From positions 2,059,327 to 2,123,326 of the forward strand of contig CAXIPT010000004.1 of NCBI GenBank assembly GCA_964030475.1: a stretch of 64,000 nucleotides of DNA, in the 5' to 3' direction. The position numbers and the translations under genes are program-made. Positions 1 through 10,304 of this stretch are shown here, in pieces. Every line of letters starts with the position of its first letter. The first letter of the stretch is position 1. Source of the stretch: Tethya wilhelma (taxonomy: Eukaryota > Porifera > Demospongiae > Tethyida > Tethyidae). Below the pieces are notes generated by a model, which was not told where the DNA came from, ran no database searches, and saw nothing but the letters and a program-made list of their open reading frames with translations.

Positions 1-173
1 ATCATGCATGGGTATACTTTTTTTACAAGGGCCAGTCACTTGCAACTGTCTTCAAGACTATAAATTACTGAGCATATGAGTCAAGCATCCATTCACAACT
101 TGCAACTCAAATTAACCAATTTGTGGCAAATTTTAACTTTGTGCCATTATACAAACCAGCAACAGACGATAAT

Positions 174-656
174 ATGAAGACTTACCATTTTCTTATGGCA
201 GCATTTGTTGCAGTTTTTCTTATGGCTATACTTTCCAAGACTGAAGGCAACGTAAGTTGAATATTCAATATACATGCCATGCATGCATGCTTGCTGTATA
301 CGGTCAGAAAATTAATAGCCTTGTAAACCAGATCCTCCCTGCACACTTTATAATAACATAAACATAACAGGGAAGGTTTGGTTTATTGGAGACTATAGTC
401 AGAATCTGACAGTGTCAAGTTGTTTTTACTATAAATCTCCTTATTACTTTAGCCAACTGCAAAGCGTCAAGTTTGCCCCGAACAACACTGTCCTACTGTA
501 AAGTTTTGGCATTTTGGAGAGTGTCAGTGTGTGTGTAAGAAGATCATACAGGCATGTGACTCAAAGCACATGTGGGATTCAAACATATGTGAATGTGTGC
601 CACGCAACAATGGAGGAGGAACTGGAGGAGAATTTGTTGGAGTAATGACAAAATAG
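174..656 (+). CDS. Small secreted cysteine-rich peptide, two exons
   Basis: Two exons join in phase 0: 174-251 (26 codons, donor gtaagt) and 453-656 (68 codons with the stop, acceptor after tttag), giving about 93 residues. Exon 1 is almost entirely a hydrophobic signal peptide (starts MKTYHF, ends SKTEGN). Exon 2 begins with a basic step (AKRQ) that could be a processing site, then carries Cys spaced as C-x4-C-x9-C-x-C-x-C, a second C-x12-C-x-C group containing WDSNICECVP, and a Gly-rich tail. The WD...C-x-C arrangement recalls the Cys-rich C-terminal repeats of some PDGF/VEGF-type factors, but no growth-factor core is present, so function is unknown. It was too short in each exon to show as one open frame; the splice sites decide the model. 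Confidence 0.6.
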
Positions 657-754
657 GCATCATGCAGCTGTCTTATATATAGCTTGATAGCTAAGCTAAT
701 AGCATTGTAATGAAACAAGCTTGTTTGTAACTGTAAACTGATGATCTGTGCTAC

Positions 755-765
755 TGCGCATGCGC
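755..765. promoter_or_regulatory. NRF-1-like palindromic site
   Basis: TGCGCATGCGC, a perfect match to the core of the animal NRF-1 (nuclear respiratory factor 1) binding consensus, lies about 150 bp upstream of the first PLA2-like gene. The base composition around it is noticeably more CpG-rich than the flanks. Promoter function is inferred. Confidence 0.35.
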
Positions 766-911
766 TCGCAAACTCAAGGTGATGGTAAGGGTCGTTTTTC
801 TCGTAACCAGCGATCGCGATATCGGCAGCCATTCATTTGTATGTCATGTGATCCATGAATAATGTTGTTTTATGCCATAAGCGGCAACAAACTAGCCGAA
901 ATAAACAAGAC

Positions 912-2090
912 ATGGAATCTTCAGCAAAGTACCAAAAGTTTGACTTAGCAAAGGACAAAAAACACAGTAAGCTTACTGACAGCAATACAACTGATTCGAG
1001 GGATATTAACGAGCCAAACAACAATGGCAGATGCATGATTCTAGCCATTGTGACTACTATTATGATCGTACTATTGGCCGTCTTCCTTGCTGTTGCGTTT
1101 GCAATCGGTATCGGTGTTGGTGTGGGCGTGTCACAAACGAATGAAAAAGCTCAATCAGGCGTGACAGTGATCACACTCTCTTCTACTGAACTTGAGGGAG
1201 AATATTACAGTCCAAATCCACAAAGTACGAGTGTCCAAAGCATTCGATTCAAGAGCTCTGTAAACGATACGCATTTTATTCTCACAATTTCGATGACAAG
1301 TGGGAACAATCTGATCGTGACTATAACTCAACCTTTAGCATTGAACATGACGCTGATGGGTGTCAATAGTACAAATTTTTTACTGATGAAAAATAGCACA
1401 AACAGTCCAACGTACATAGTACCCAATCACATGATTGACATAATGCATGCCGTTATGAGTGGAGATAGAGAAATAACAGACGAAATTCTACAAGAGCTTG
1501 ATTCAAATTCACAAAACATAAACCAAACCACTTACAATGTTCTTTATGCCTTTACGACAAGTCCTGAAGCTCTGTTGGTCATCGAAGCAGCTTTAGCTTT
1601 AGGAGAAAAAGGATATAAAGGAATGGATTATACTTCATTGATGCAATTTTACCAATTAGCACTTCGAATTGTTCGTATAAGATATCATGCTGCTTTGATG
1701 AATGGCGAAAACATTCAAACAAGAAGTCCAAGATCATCAAATTTGGCTGCGGAAGCAAACAGCAACAAACAGTCTCTGGCAAGATCAAAACGTTTCAGTT
1801 TCTTCAGTTCGATTTATGATAAAGTAACTGGCTTTGTGTGTTCAGATCGCGGAACTCTAGGCTGCACTCAGAAACCATACATAAGTCCATATGATGCGAG
1901 CGATACTTGTTTTGGACTTTGCGGTTATGGATGTTGCTGTTGGGAGTTTGTTTGTGATGATTGTTGTCGTCACAGGTACTGTGAGACTCACGATGATTGT
2001 TGTGCAAGGAAAGGATTCTTTACGTTTAATTGTTTTCGAGTTGGAATTGATGTACTCTCTTCTCAGTGTTCAGATAAATATGATTGTTAG
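912..2090 (+). CDS. Type II membrane proprotein with PLA2-like Cys-rich C-terminus, copy 1
   Basis: Single open frame of 392 residues. An in-frame ATG lies upstream at 855, but the start at 912 (MESSAKYQKFD) aligns with the paralogues' SSAKYHMF start. Order: a polar cytosolic tail of about 40 residues; one membrane span at about 41-75 ending in a Gly/Val run (IGIGVGVGV); an extracellular region without cysteine but with several N-x-S/T sequons; a furin-type site (ARSKR|FSFF); and a C-terminal domain of about 85 residues with about 20 Cys. That domain holds FGLCGYGCCCW, then DDCC and CETHDDCC, resembling the calcium loop and the C-x2-H-D-x-C active-site helix of secreted phospholipase A2. The usual double Cys before the His-Asp is not adjacent here, so catalysis is uncertain. 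It is the most divergent of three paralogues in this cluster. Release of the Cys-rich domain by furin is inferred. Confidence 0.7.
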   Translation: MESSAKYQKFDLAKDKKHSKLTDSNTTDSRDINEPNNNGRCMILAIVTTIMIVLLAVFLAVAFAIGIGVGVGVSQTNEKAQSGVTVITLSSTELEGEYYSPNPQSTSVQSIRFKSSVNDTHFILTISMTSGNNLIVTITQPLALNMTLMGVNSTNFLLMKNSTNSPTYIVPNHMIDIMHAVMSGDREITDEILQELDSNSQNINQTTYNVLYAFTTSPEALLVIEAALALGEKGYKGMDYTSLMQFYQLALRIVRIRYHAALMNGENIQTRSPRSSNLAAEANSNKQSLARSKRFSFFSSIYDKVTGFVCSDRGTLGCTQKPYISPYDASDTCFGLCGYGCCCWEFVCDDCCRHRYCETHDDCCARKGFFTFNCFRVGIDVLSSQCSDKYDC

Positions 2091-3000
2091 TGTATTTGGT
2101 CAGGAATAATGCAGTATGACACTTTATATAGTCCTGTATAGTGTATGGGCATCGCAATTGGAATGTATTATATTATAATAAAATTGTACTATGTTATGGT
2201 TGCAATTTCCTCCATTCTTCTGTGAAACAGTAGGAATTAAATAGTCTAAGTGTAGGAGTTTTTGGCCAATCTATGGTGATCGTTTACTGGCATGCCTACA
2301 AAATCGGTCAGAGACTTGCATGCATCCCAGAGTCAATTCAGTATTTCACTTGACTAAACAATGAATGACTGCATGCGTGTAACTAGGCCCAGATAAATAA
2401 TGCTTTTCTTTCCTACCTATAATTCCATTCTTCAGTGCTAGCAAAAATGTCCTATAATGCTTTCAAATTGTACCTATATTGCTCATTATTGCTTCACCAG
2501 AATCGACAAAACAATTACAAAAACACTGATTCAATAATGTACAAACTAATGATTGTTCTACAGAGCATTTATTTTACTAAACTAGGCCTCAAGTACATTT
2601 GTTGCTTTGACTTGAATGAAATTTACAGCACATCAATTGAACATAGTGGTCCAATTTTAAAATCTTTGGTTGCTTGAAGATGAAATGCTTTAAATGCACT
2701 CAAAAGTTACCTATAATGCTCGAATATTGCTCATTGCTTTTAGCTACCTATATATAATGCTCAAAAAAATGCCAGCATTATTTATCTGGGCCTACGTGTA
2801 ACCAACCGTTGGTTAACTTCTACAGATTCATAGCTCTAGACACCAAGAAGGTCACGTGAACGCGTAAAACTCCCCTAGGGTAAATAGAAAGAACTAAAAG
2901 CTATACAAGTAGCTGTTTTCTATTACTTATCATTTTCAATGCTATAATTTTGAGTATCCGCCGGATTTTATTTTAAAACGCCATTACAGCATCAACCATA
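2091..3000. other. Intergenic; no gene seen
   Basis: 3' flank of copy 1 followed by AT-rich sequence with stop-filled frames. Around 2387-2790 the phrases 'taatgct' and 'cctataat' recur, framed by 'ccagataaataatgc' and its inverse 'gcattatttatctggg', which suggests a short inverted-repeat element of about 400 bp (roughly 2387-2795). Otherwise nothing recognised. Confidence 0.4.
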
Positions 3001-3560
3001 ACAATGAGCTCGACGAGCAGTGCCAAGTATCATATTTGAAGCCGAAAACGGGATGAAAATGCCACCTGGTCCACCATAAAAGTAGAGGTGTCAATCTGTT
3101 ATTCTGAATATAAAGCACATCTATACACAGCACGTGCGGCACTGCAAATAAAGATAGAACTCAGTAAAGTAGCTGTTTTCTATTACATAAACTTAGTCTT
3201 TGTAGAGCGCAGCTTAGTATTAGCCTCGTCCCCAGGCCTGGGAACGAGGTTAGGCCTAGCATCAACTGTGACAATGAGCTCAATGACTCAGACTTGAACC
3301 TTACGGCCATATGATGCAAGCGATTGATACTCAAGTTTTTTTGGACATGATGCAAGGGATACTTTAAGTTTTCAGTTTTGGACTTTGCATGTGCAGGTTA
3401 TGGGTGTTGCTGTTGGGAGTTTGCAGTGAATTGTCTTCACAGATATTTTGAGACTTATAATGCTTGTTGTGCAACGGAAGGATTCTTTACATGGAAGTGC
3501 TTTGTGTTGGAATTGATGTATTCTACAGTACTCTCAGTGTTCACAAAAATATGATTGTTA
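3001..3560 (+). pseudogene. Decayed copy of the PLA2-like proprotein gene
   Basis: The start region at about 3004-3060 (ATGAGCTCGACGAGCAGTGCC) is nearly identical to the starts of copies 2 and 3 but hits a stop after SSAKYHI. The middle of the gene is missing. A C-terminal piece at about 3395-3560 matches the end of copy 1 (GCCWEF, then CCATEGFF-like, ending in K-Y-D-C) with frame breaks. A 32-bp palindromic insertion at 3221-3252 lies in the intervening part, next to a second copy of the promoter/start sequence (about 3190-3290). Confidence 0.65.
3221..3252. mobile_element. Palindromic mini-element (TAGCCTCGT...ACGAGGTTA)
   Basis: Near-perfect palindrome TAGCCTCGTCCCCAGG / CCTGGGAACGAGGTTA. 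It belongs to a dispersed family in this window whose ends read TAGCCTCGTNCCCAGGCTC. Flanks GCTTAGTAT and GCCTAGCAT look like a decayed 9-bp target-site duplication. Confidence 0.55.
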
Positions 3561-4225
3561 TAATTATTTGATCAGGAAAAATGCAGTGCCACGGTGATAC
3601 TTAATAGTCTTGGCAGGTATATAACTATGAAATTATTATTATTACACAATTTCTTTATTGCCATTGCTATTACCATTAATCTGCAATGCTAGGTGCATGC
3701 CTGTACATTAAGTAGTTGCAATTCCCTTCATTCTTCTGTGCAACAGTAGGAATTAAATAGTGTAGGAGTTTTGGTGAATCTATGCCGATTGTTCATGCCA
3801 ATAAAATTGGTCACAGACTTGCATGCATTCTAAAATTAATATTGATTTCATACTAGACTAGACATGAACGGGGGGGCGGAGATGATCTTGTAATAGAAAA
3901 ATTTCGAACTATTAAAGCATAGTGACGGTTAAGTTGATTATCTATGAAAAAGCCGCAATGGATGACTGCGTGTACTCAACCGTTGGTTGCTACAGATTCA
4001 TAGCTAGATACTCATATGATCAGCGAAATTGTTTACGAAAAAAGCATCTTTCATATGTAAGAGCAGAGGTGTCGCTCTGTTATCCTAAATAGAGCGCATC
4101 AATATACCAGCCTCACCGCACCTCAAACAAACCGCGCGCGCGCCGCGCTGCATAAAGATAAAACTCAGTAATGCAGCCGTTTTTCTATTACATAGACTTA
4201 GTCTTTGTAGAGCGCAGCCTAGCAT

Positions 4226-4254
4226 TAGCTTCCCCAGGCCTGTGAACGAGGTTA
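4226..4254. mobile_element. Palindromic mini-element in the leader of PLA2-like copy 2
   Basis: A decayed version of the insertion at 3221-3252, in the same position relative to the gene start (about 20 bp upstream of the ATG). Shared position shows that insertion preceded duplication of this part of the cluster. Copy 3 has an apparently unoccupied site. Confidence 0.5.
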
Positions 4255-4275
4255 AGCCTAGATTCAACTGTGACA

Positions 4276-5358
4276 ATGAGCTCGACAAGCAGTGCCAAGT
4301 ATCATATGTTCAAAGCCGAAACTGAGGATGATGAAAATGGACACACCACAGTTCGCAAATATGAACAGAAATGGCTCAAAATCGGTTTACTCGTAACAGC
4401 CGTGGTCCTTGTTTTATTTGCTATCGTTACTGCATTGGCTATCGGCATTGGAGTAGGGGTGGGTGTGTCAGAGAACGAACCATTAAATGGTCTAACAGTC
4501 GTAACCCTCACACAAACTGAATCGGAAGGGCAGTACTATAGCTTAGATGGAAGCTTACACTTTACAAGTGCAGTCAATGACACACATGTTGTGCTGACTA
4601 TTTTTACTAAGAACGGTGACTTGGTGGCCACCATTAACCATTCATTGGTGACCAACATGACGCTGATGAGTGTCAATAAGACCAATTTTTTGATCATAAT
4701 AAAAGACCAACCGGAACAGCCACGATTTGATGACTACCTAGTGCCTGATGATATGATGGACAGCATGAATTCCATGATGATAAATTCGAAGAAAATGACA
4801 AACAATTTGCTTCGACGATTGGACAACTCAACCGTGAACGAAACACGTACAGCTGTGCTTAGAGAGCTTGCAATGAGCCCACATGCTAAGGTGATCGTGG
4901 ATGCAGCACTAGCACTTGGAAAACTGGGGATTATGGGTACTGACTATCCTTCTGTGTCGCACTTCTATCAGTTTGCACTACAGTTAGCAAAAATGAAAAA
5001 CATTATCGAGAACGAGGAAGGAAGTGATCCCAATAGTCGCACTCAATCAAAGAGACAAAGTTATCGATGGGACAGACAAAGTAACCATGACAATGAACAT
5101 AACCTTGATAAGAGATCAGAAACATGCAGTAATGGAGCTATATGTGAAAAAAATCAATGCCCAACTGGCAGTGAATGCTTTGGCTTGTGTGGTAAAGGAT
5201 GCTCCTGTTGGTCATTTGTATGTGGTGACTGTTGTGTTCATGAATTTTGTCGTAGTCATGATCAGTGCTGTGCTGATAAAGGATTCTTTAGTTTTGCATG
5301 CCTATCTGCGGCTTGGAGGGTTCTTGGCTATCAATGTACTGAAACATACAAATGTTAG
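4276..5358 (+). CDS. Type II membrane proprotein with PLA2-like Cys-rich C-terminus, copy 2
   Basis: Single exon, 360 residues, ATG at 4276 (MSSTSSAKYHMF). A membrane span at about 36-66 (WLKIGLLVTAVVLVLFAIVT then a Gly/Val run) follows a charged tail. The Cys-free ectodomain carries several sequons and the motifs GLTVVTLTQTESEGQYYS and DYLVPDDMMDSMNS. Dibasic sites (QSKR and LDKR) precede the Cys-rich domain of about 80 residues, which contains CFGLCGKGCSCWSFVCGDCC and CRSHDQCCADKGFF. The His-Asp pair of the PLA2 active site is kept. It is very close to copy 3, more distant from copy 1, and so a recent tandem duplicate. The likely product is a tethered precursor that releases a Cys-rich PLA2-like domain; lipase activity is not shown. 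Confidence 0.72.
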   Translation: MSSTSSAKYHMFKAETEDDENGHTTVRKYEQKWLKIGLLVTAVVLVLFAIVTALAIGIGVGVGVSENEPLNGLTVVTLTQTESEGQYYSLDGSLHFTSAVNDTHVVLTIFTKNGDLVATINHSLVTNMTLMSVNKTNFLIIIKDQPEQPRFDDYLVPDDMMDSMNSMMINSKKMTNNLLRRLDNSTVNETRTAVLRELAMSPHAKVIVDAALALGKLGIMGTDYPSVSHFYQFALQLAKMKNIIENEEGSDPNSRTQSKRQSYRWDRQSNHDNEHNLDKRSETCSNGAICEKNQCPTGSECFGLCGKGCSCWSFVCGDCCVHEFCRSHDQCCADKGFFSFACLSAAWRVLGYQCTETYKC

Positions 5359-5440
5359 TATTTGCTCAGAATTAATTTTGATTTATATAGCAATCATTGA
5401 ACTTCTGTCAACATAGTCATACATGCAGTCTGTATAATTA

Positions 5441-6604
5441 TTGATTCTGCCTTAATTACTGAGATTGCATGTAGATAATATCTATGGTTATTCATACTTT
5501 CAGTCGGTACACCAAATTTTTGTAGAAATGTACTCTCTAGACGGAAATCATTATACATTAATGGGTATTTCTTTCTATGTAACAGCATTGTTTTGATTCT
5601 GTAAGTTTGTCTTGTAGATCAATAATTCTTTGGTTGAAACTCAATAATTGAGCATTTTAATGTGACGATCCTTACCTGAGCCAATACGTTGCGATACTGT
5701 GAACAAGCCTAGATTCAACAAAAAGAATCTGCAGTGCATCTACGCCTAACAAAAAGAAGAGACCTATGACACTGTATGATAATTAATACTATAGTTAAGT
5801 ACATGTCAATAAGAATTTTTTTTGGTGATGGAAAAACAACTAGAAGGACGACCACCATTAACTTGCACGGCCGGACATCATTTTCCATTATAATGATAAA
5901 TTTAGCCAAGGCGTACTTCTTCAACATATAAGAGCTGCATTTAAGNGTTTTAGGCCTTGCATGCGATTGGTAATCTGCCAGTTAGAGCCTCTGAGCAAGT
6001 TTGAAGGCTTAATTTTGTTTGACTAGATTTTTATGGTGACCAACATTTTGTATTGTGTCTATGGGACAGTCGGCCCATTCCTACTATACGTACTACCGTA
6101 CGTATGATTGATTCTGCCTTAATTACTGAGATTGCATGTAGATAATATCTATGGTTATTCATACTTTTAGTTGGTACACCAAATTTTTGTAGAAATGTAC
6201 TCTCTAGACTGAAATCATTATACATTAATGGGTATTTCTTTCTATGTAACAGCATTGTCTTGATTCTGTAAGTTTGTCTTGTAGATCAATAATTCTTTGT
6301 CAATAATTGAGCATTTTAATGTGACGATCCTTACCTGAGCCAATACGTTGCGATACTGTGAACAAGCCTAGATTCAACAAAAAGAATCTGCAGTGCATCT
6401 ACGCCTAACAAAAAGAAGAGACCTATGACACTGTATGATAATTAAGACTATAGCTAAGTACATGTCAATAAGAATTTTTTTTGGTGATGGAAAAACAACT
6501 AGAAGGACGACCACCATTAACTTGCACGGCCGGACATCATGTTCCATTTTAATGATAAATTTAGCCAAGGCGTACTTCTTCAACATATAAGAGCTGCATT
6601 TAAG
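5441..6604. repeat. About 500-bp direct repeat around a single-n join, with PLA2-like gene remnants
   Basis: 5441-5944 and 6108-6604 are about 97% identical. The first copy stops at the single n (5945), where the second continues into unique sequence. This is either a tandem duplication or two haplotypes placed in series. Both copies contain a remnant near 5820-5860 and 6480-6520 that matches the MEDQPGRPRF region of the PLA2-like genes, so this spacer derives from a dead family member. 5946-6107 and 6605-6848 hold no gene beyond the promoter of copy 3. Confidence 0.7.
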
Positions 6605-6848
6605 TTCAAGAAAAGTGGGACACTTCATTACTTTTGGAGCAGATCAGGACACGGCAGGACAGGAAGCAGTATTCAAAACCTAGCAGTATTTCTGACTAAA
6701 GCGCTTGCATACCAGCCCCACCCCCGAACGGTTAGCACGCGCGCCGCGCCGCATAAAGAAAGGTCATGTGAACGCGTAGGATTCCCCAAGGGATAAATAA
6801 ACAGCGTAGACTTAGTACAACATAGCCTATATTGCTTCAACTGTGACA

Positions 6849-7922
6849 ATGAGCTCGACGAGCAGTGCCAAGTATCATATGTTTGAAGCCGAAAAGGATG
6901 AAAATGGACACACCACCGTTCACAAAAGTGAACAGAAATGGCTCAAAATTGGTCTAATCGTAACAGCCGTGATCCTTGTTTCACTTGCTATCGCTACTGC
7001 GTTGGCTATCGGCGTTGGAGTTGGGGTGGGTGTGTCAGTGAACGAGCCATCGAGTGGTCTAACAGTCGCAACCGTCACACAAACTGAATTGGAAGGGCAG
7101 TACTATAGCTCAGATGGAAGCATACACTTTACAAGTGTAGTCAATGACACACATGTCGTGCTGACTATTTTTACCAAGAATGGTGAGTTGGTGGCCACCA
7201 TAAACCATCCATTGGTGACCAACATGACACTAATGAGTGTCAATAAGACCAATTTTTTGATAATGGAAGATCAACCGGGACGACCACGATTTGACGACTA
7301 CCTAGTGCCTGATGATATGATGGACAGCATGAATTCCATGATGATGAATTCAGAGGAAATGACAAATGATTTGCTTCGACGAATGGACAACTCAACCGTG
7401 AACGAAACACGTACAGCTGTGCTTAGAGAGCTTGCAATGAGCCCACATGCTAAGGTGATTGTGGACGCGGCACTAGCACTTGGAAAACTGGGGATTATGG
7501 GTACTGACTATCCTTCTGTGTTACACTTCTATCAGTTTGCACTACAGTTAGCAAAAATGAAAAACACTATTGAGAACGAGGAAGGAAATGATCCCAACAG
7601 TGGCACTCAATCAAAGAGACAAAGTTATCGATGGGACAGACAAAGTAACCATGACAATGAACATAATCTTGATAAGAGAGCAGTACGATGCAGTAATGGA
7701 GCTACATGTCCAAATTATCGATGCCCAACTGGCAGTGGATGCTTTGGCATGTGTGGCTACGGCTGCTCCTGTTGGTCATTCGTATGTGGTGACTGTTGTG
7801 TTCATGAGTATTGTCGTAGTCATGATCAGTGCTGTGCTGATAGAGGATTCTTTAGTTATGCATGCCTATCTGTGGCTTGGAGGGTTCTTGGCTCTCGATG
7901 TAGTCAAACATATAGATGCTAG
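6849..7922 (+). CDS. Type II membrane proprotein with PLA2-like Cys-rich C-terminus, copy 3
   Basis: Single exon, 357 residues, ATG at 6849. Same order as copy 2: tail, membrane span at about 34-64 (WLKIGLIVTAVILVSLAIAT), Cys-free glycosylated ectodomain, LDKR processing site, and a C-terminal domain with CFGMCGYGCSCWSFVCGDCC and CRSHDQCCADRGFF. Amino-acid changes relative to copy 2 are concentrated in the Cys-rich domain just after LDKR (AVRCSNGATCPNYRC against SETCSNGAICEKNQC), as expected if the released domain is under diversifying selection; this is by-eye only. Its leader lacks the palindromic insertion of copy 2. Confidence 0.72.
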   Translation: MSSTSSAKYHMFEAEKDENGHTTVHKSEQKWLKIGLIVTAVILVSLAIATALAIGVGVGVGVSVNEPSSGLTVATVTQTELEGQYYSSDGSIHFTSVVNDTHVVLTIFTKNGELVATINHPLVTNMTLMSVNKTNFLIMEDQPGRPRFDDYLVPDDMMDSMNSMMMNSEEMTNDLLRRMDNSTVNETRTAVLRELAMSPHAKVIVDAALALGKLGIMGTDYPSVLHFYQFALQLAKMKNTIENEEGNDPNSGTQSKRQSYRWDRQSNHDNEHNLDKRAVRCSNGATCPNYRCPTGSGCFGMCGYGCSCWSFVCGDCCVHEYCRSHDQCCADRGFFSYACLSVAWRVLGSRCSQTYRC

Positions 7923-8339
7923 TACAGCATTATTTGCTCGGAATTTTAATGTATAGAAGCTATTATTAAACTTCTGTCTAAATTGACTGTCAGTCTGTAT
8001 AATTATTAACTCTATACCTTTATTATTGAGATGCATGCATGTACGTGTATATCAATTATTATTGTTGTATAATTATATGTATCCTTTATATAGTTGCTTA
8101 ATATGTGACAATGCTCATTTCTATATTTAGCACGATGTGTATACGGTTGTGTACAAGGATGAATAACACTAACTTTTATAAACAAATCACCTGATGTTGG
8201 TGCACATGTATGTCTATATACACTGAGTGCAACTTTATAAGCTAGGCCTACGCATGCATGTAGTATAATAATATCACATCCTCATTTATTCAAGGCATTC
8301 CATGGAGACTAATATGACAACGCATGATAACTTATAAGT
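7923..8339. other. Intergenic; nothing seen
   Basis: AT-rich 3' flank of copy 3, no open frame of note and no recognised repeat. Confidence 0.4.
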
Positions 8340-8700
8340 GTCAATATAAGAATTGTTTTGATGATGGAAAACTATTAGTAACTGGAAGGACCGGGCCACC
8401 ATTAAATTTGGCGACTACCTACTGTATATAGTGCTAGATAATATGATGAACAGCATGAATTTTATAGCAAATAAAAAGTGAAAAATTAACTTATAATGAT
8501 GCTATTATTTTCAGCATAATTAATGCCCAGATACTGCCGAGCAATGCGAGCATGCATGTACATGTGGCTATATGGATGTTCCTATTGGCTATTTGTATTA
8601 CTGTATTATAATAATGTTGTGAGTGTTGTGCACACACTCTCAGGATGAGTGCTGTACAAAGTTATATAGAGGATTCTTTATACATTCACGAAGGAGTAGC
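8340..8700 (+). pseudogene. Heavily decayed PLA2-like family remnant
   Basis: Short blocks in the same order as in copies 2 and 3 remain: a piece near 8355-8410 similar to the MEDQPGRPRFDDYL region, 'gatatgatgaacagcatgaa'-like sequence near 8441-8460, then Trp/Cys codons near 8570-8600 and 'gatgagtgctgt...ggattcttta' near 8645-8683, matching HDQCC...GFF. Frames are destroyed. A short palindromic element follows (about 8699-8721). Confidence 0.5.
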
Positions 8701-9344
8701 CTGGGAACAAGGCTATATACTTGATAAGCCCTGCCATATTTGCATGAATTGATGCATTGCAATTCATTATGAATTAAGAGGTTGACAAAACTGATGGTAG
8801 TTTACTTTGTATATCAACACGGCTATGCGTATTTATAGATTGTGTACATTATGATTATTAGGCTGTGAATATTTGAAAACAATAACCATGAATCCATTGC
8901 AATTTAAGTGCATGTGTACTATTATAACTATGGCAAGCAAGACAATCAGTGAAAACGTAAATTTATTAGCAATCCACGAAATTTTTTCTTGCAGAAAAAG
9001 TATCACAATATACTGTGCTATTATGCTTTTACATAGCATGTGCTGATCTATTACAGTAACTATAATTACAAGAATAACTTACAGTATCAGATCAGTCTGA
9101 CATAGTCACATATTAACTCATGCGAATGTTCCTAAACTTAACAAATTAAAACTTGAAAAATAATGTCACAAAATGTTTAATTTTTAGTAACAAAACTATA
9201 ATAGTTTCTTCTTTGTAGTTTGCACAGTCACATGTACATCAAGTGTATAGCTATTGTCTTTGTTGTTGTCTACATTGAGTACAAGGCTCACTGCATGTGT
9301 ATTTATATTGGTAATAGTTTTGAACACCTGCACTTGAATATTAT
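8701..9344. other. Intergenic; nothing recognised
   Basis: AT-rich and stop-filled on both strands apart from a 23-bp TAGCC...GGCTA palindrome at its left end. 'gcaatccacgaaatttttt' near 8970 recalls short repeats elsewhere in the window. Confidence 0.35.
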
Positions 9345-9689
9345 TTAGTGTAAATAATACCTTGAAAAATATGACTTGATACACTTGCTATGGTGTTGTA
9401 AATGGCTTTCAAAACTTTGTTCCTCAGCTGAAGAGTCACTCACTAGACCTCTCACTTCTATCCTAGGATGGCATTCTTCATTTAGTCTGCCAGTCAGTAA
9501 TCCACAAGGTGGAGCCTCTTCAACAAAACCTGTCATCTTACTTTTGCTCTCTTCTTGATTTGTAGGTATTATTTCCATTTCCAGTTGACCTGTACTATTA
9601 TCACTGTCACTGACTATTCTCAGTGAAGACTTCATCTGGTGTTGCATGGTCAACATATCCCTCTCAAAGGTCCACTGTTTAAAGGCCAT
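9345..9689 (-). CDS. Hypothetical protein, 114 residues
   Basis: Open frame on the minus strand from ATG 9689 (MAFKQWTFERDM) to 9345. The composition is protein-like: a charged, Ser-rich middle (SDSDNSTGQLEMEI) and a Cys/Pro/Gly patch (EEAPPCGLLTGRL). No signal peptide or membrane span. It lies downstream of the calpain exons on the same strand and could be a terminal exon of that or another gene, but it does not resemble calpain domains. Unrecognised. Confidence 0.3.
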   Translation of the reverse strand: MAFKQWTFERDMLTMQHQMKSSLRIVSDSDNSTGQLEMEIIPTNQEESKSKMTGFVEEAPPCGLLTGRLNEECHPRIEVRGLVSDSSAEEQSFESHLQHHSKCIKSYFSRYYLH

Positions 9690-10304
9690 GGACCAATAAT
9701 TTTAACTGACTGCTTATAGAAATGAGAGTATAATACTTGTCAGATCTAAGATGGGCCCAAACTGAGTACTGAGCTTGACTATAAGTGAGAAGTTTCACAC
9801 CTTGTACACAGCATGGTAATTAACAGGCTTAATTGCCTAGCAAAACGAGTTTCACGCCAATAAGCACCCATTTGCTGGACAATGCATGCATGCGGGGTGT
9901 GCAAGTTAACTAACTTATTATTTATGGATTATGATGATGGCCTCCTTTGCCAACTGTTTTCAGCTTTGCTAAACCAATCACATCACATCACATCGCGCCC
10001 AGAGGAGGTTGCAAGTACACAATTAGAGATCACATGCTTAAAAAGTGCTGAGTCAGCAATCTTTCCTTCCTGATCAGTAATTTTTGTGATACAATAATAA
10101 TATTATTAATATTAATAATGAACACTCCATCACAATGTCATAATTATAGTAGTTAATCATGTGACAGATTACAAAGTATCACATGACTAGACACAAAACG
10201 AAATGAGGGTATACTCATGGCACACTTATAACTCAGGGAATACTCATATAATTATACATATGGAAAAGTAGAGGACATTTGACTGGCTGGTGCGGTACTG
10301 AAAG
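9690..10304. other. Intergenic; nothing recognised
   Basis: AT-rich, with a CAT/CAC run near 9975-9995 and an (AAT)n-like stretch near 10094-10120. The remaining calpain exons (NPWG motif and C-terminal domains) were looked for here on the minus strand and not found. Confidence 0.35.
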
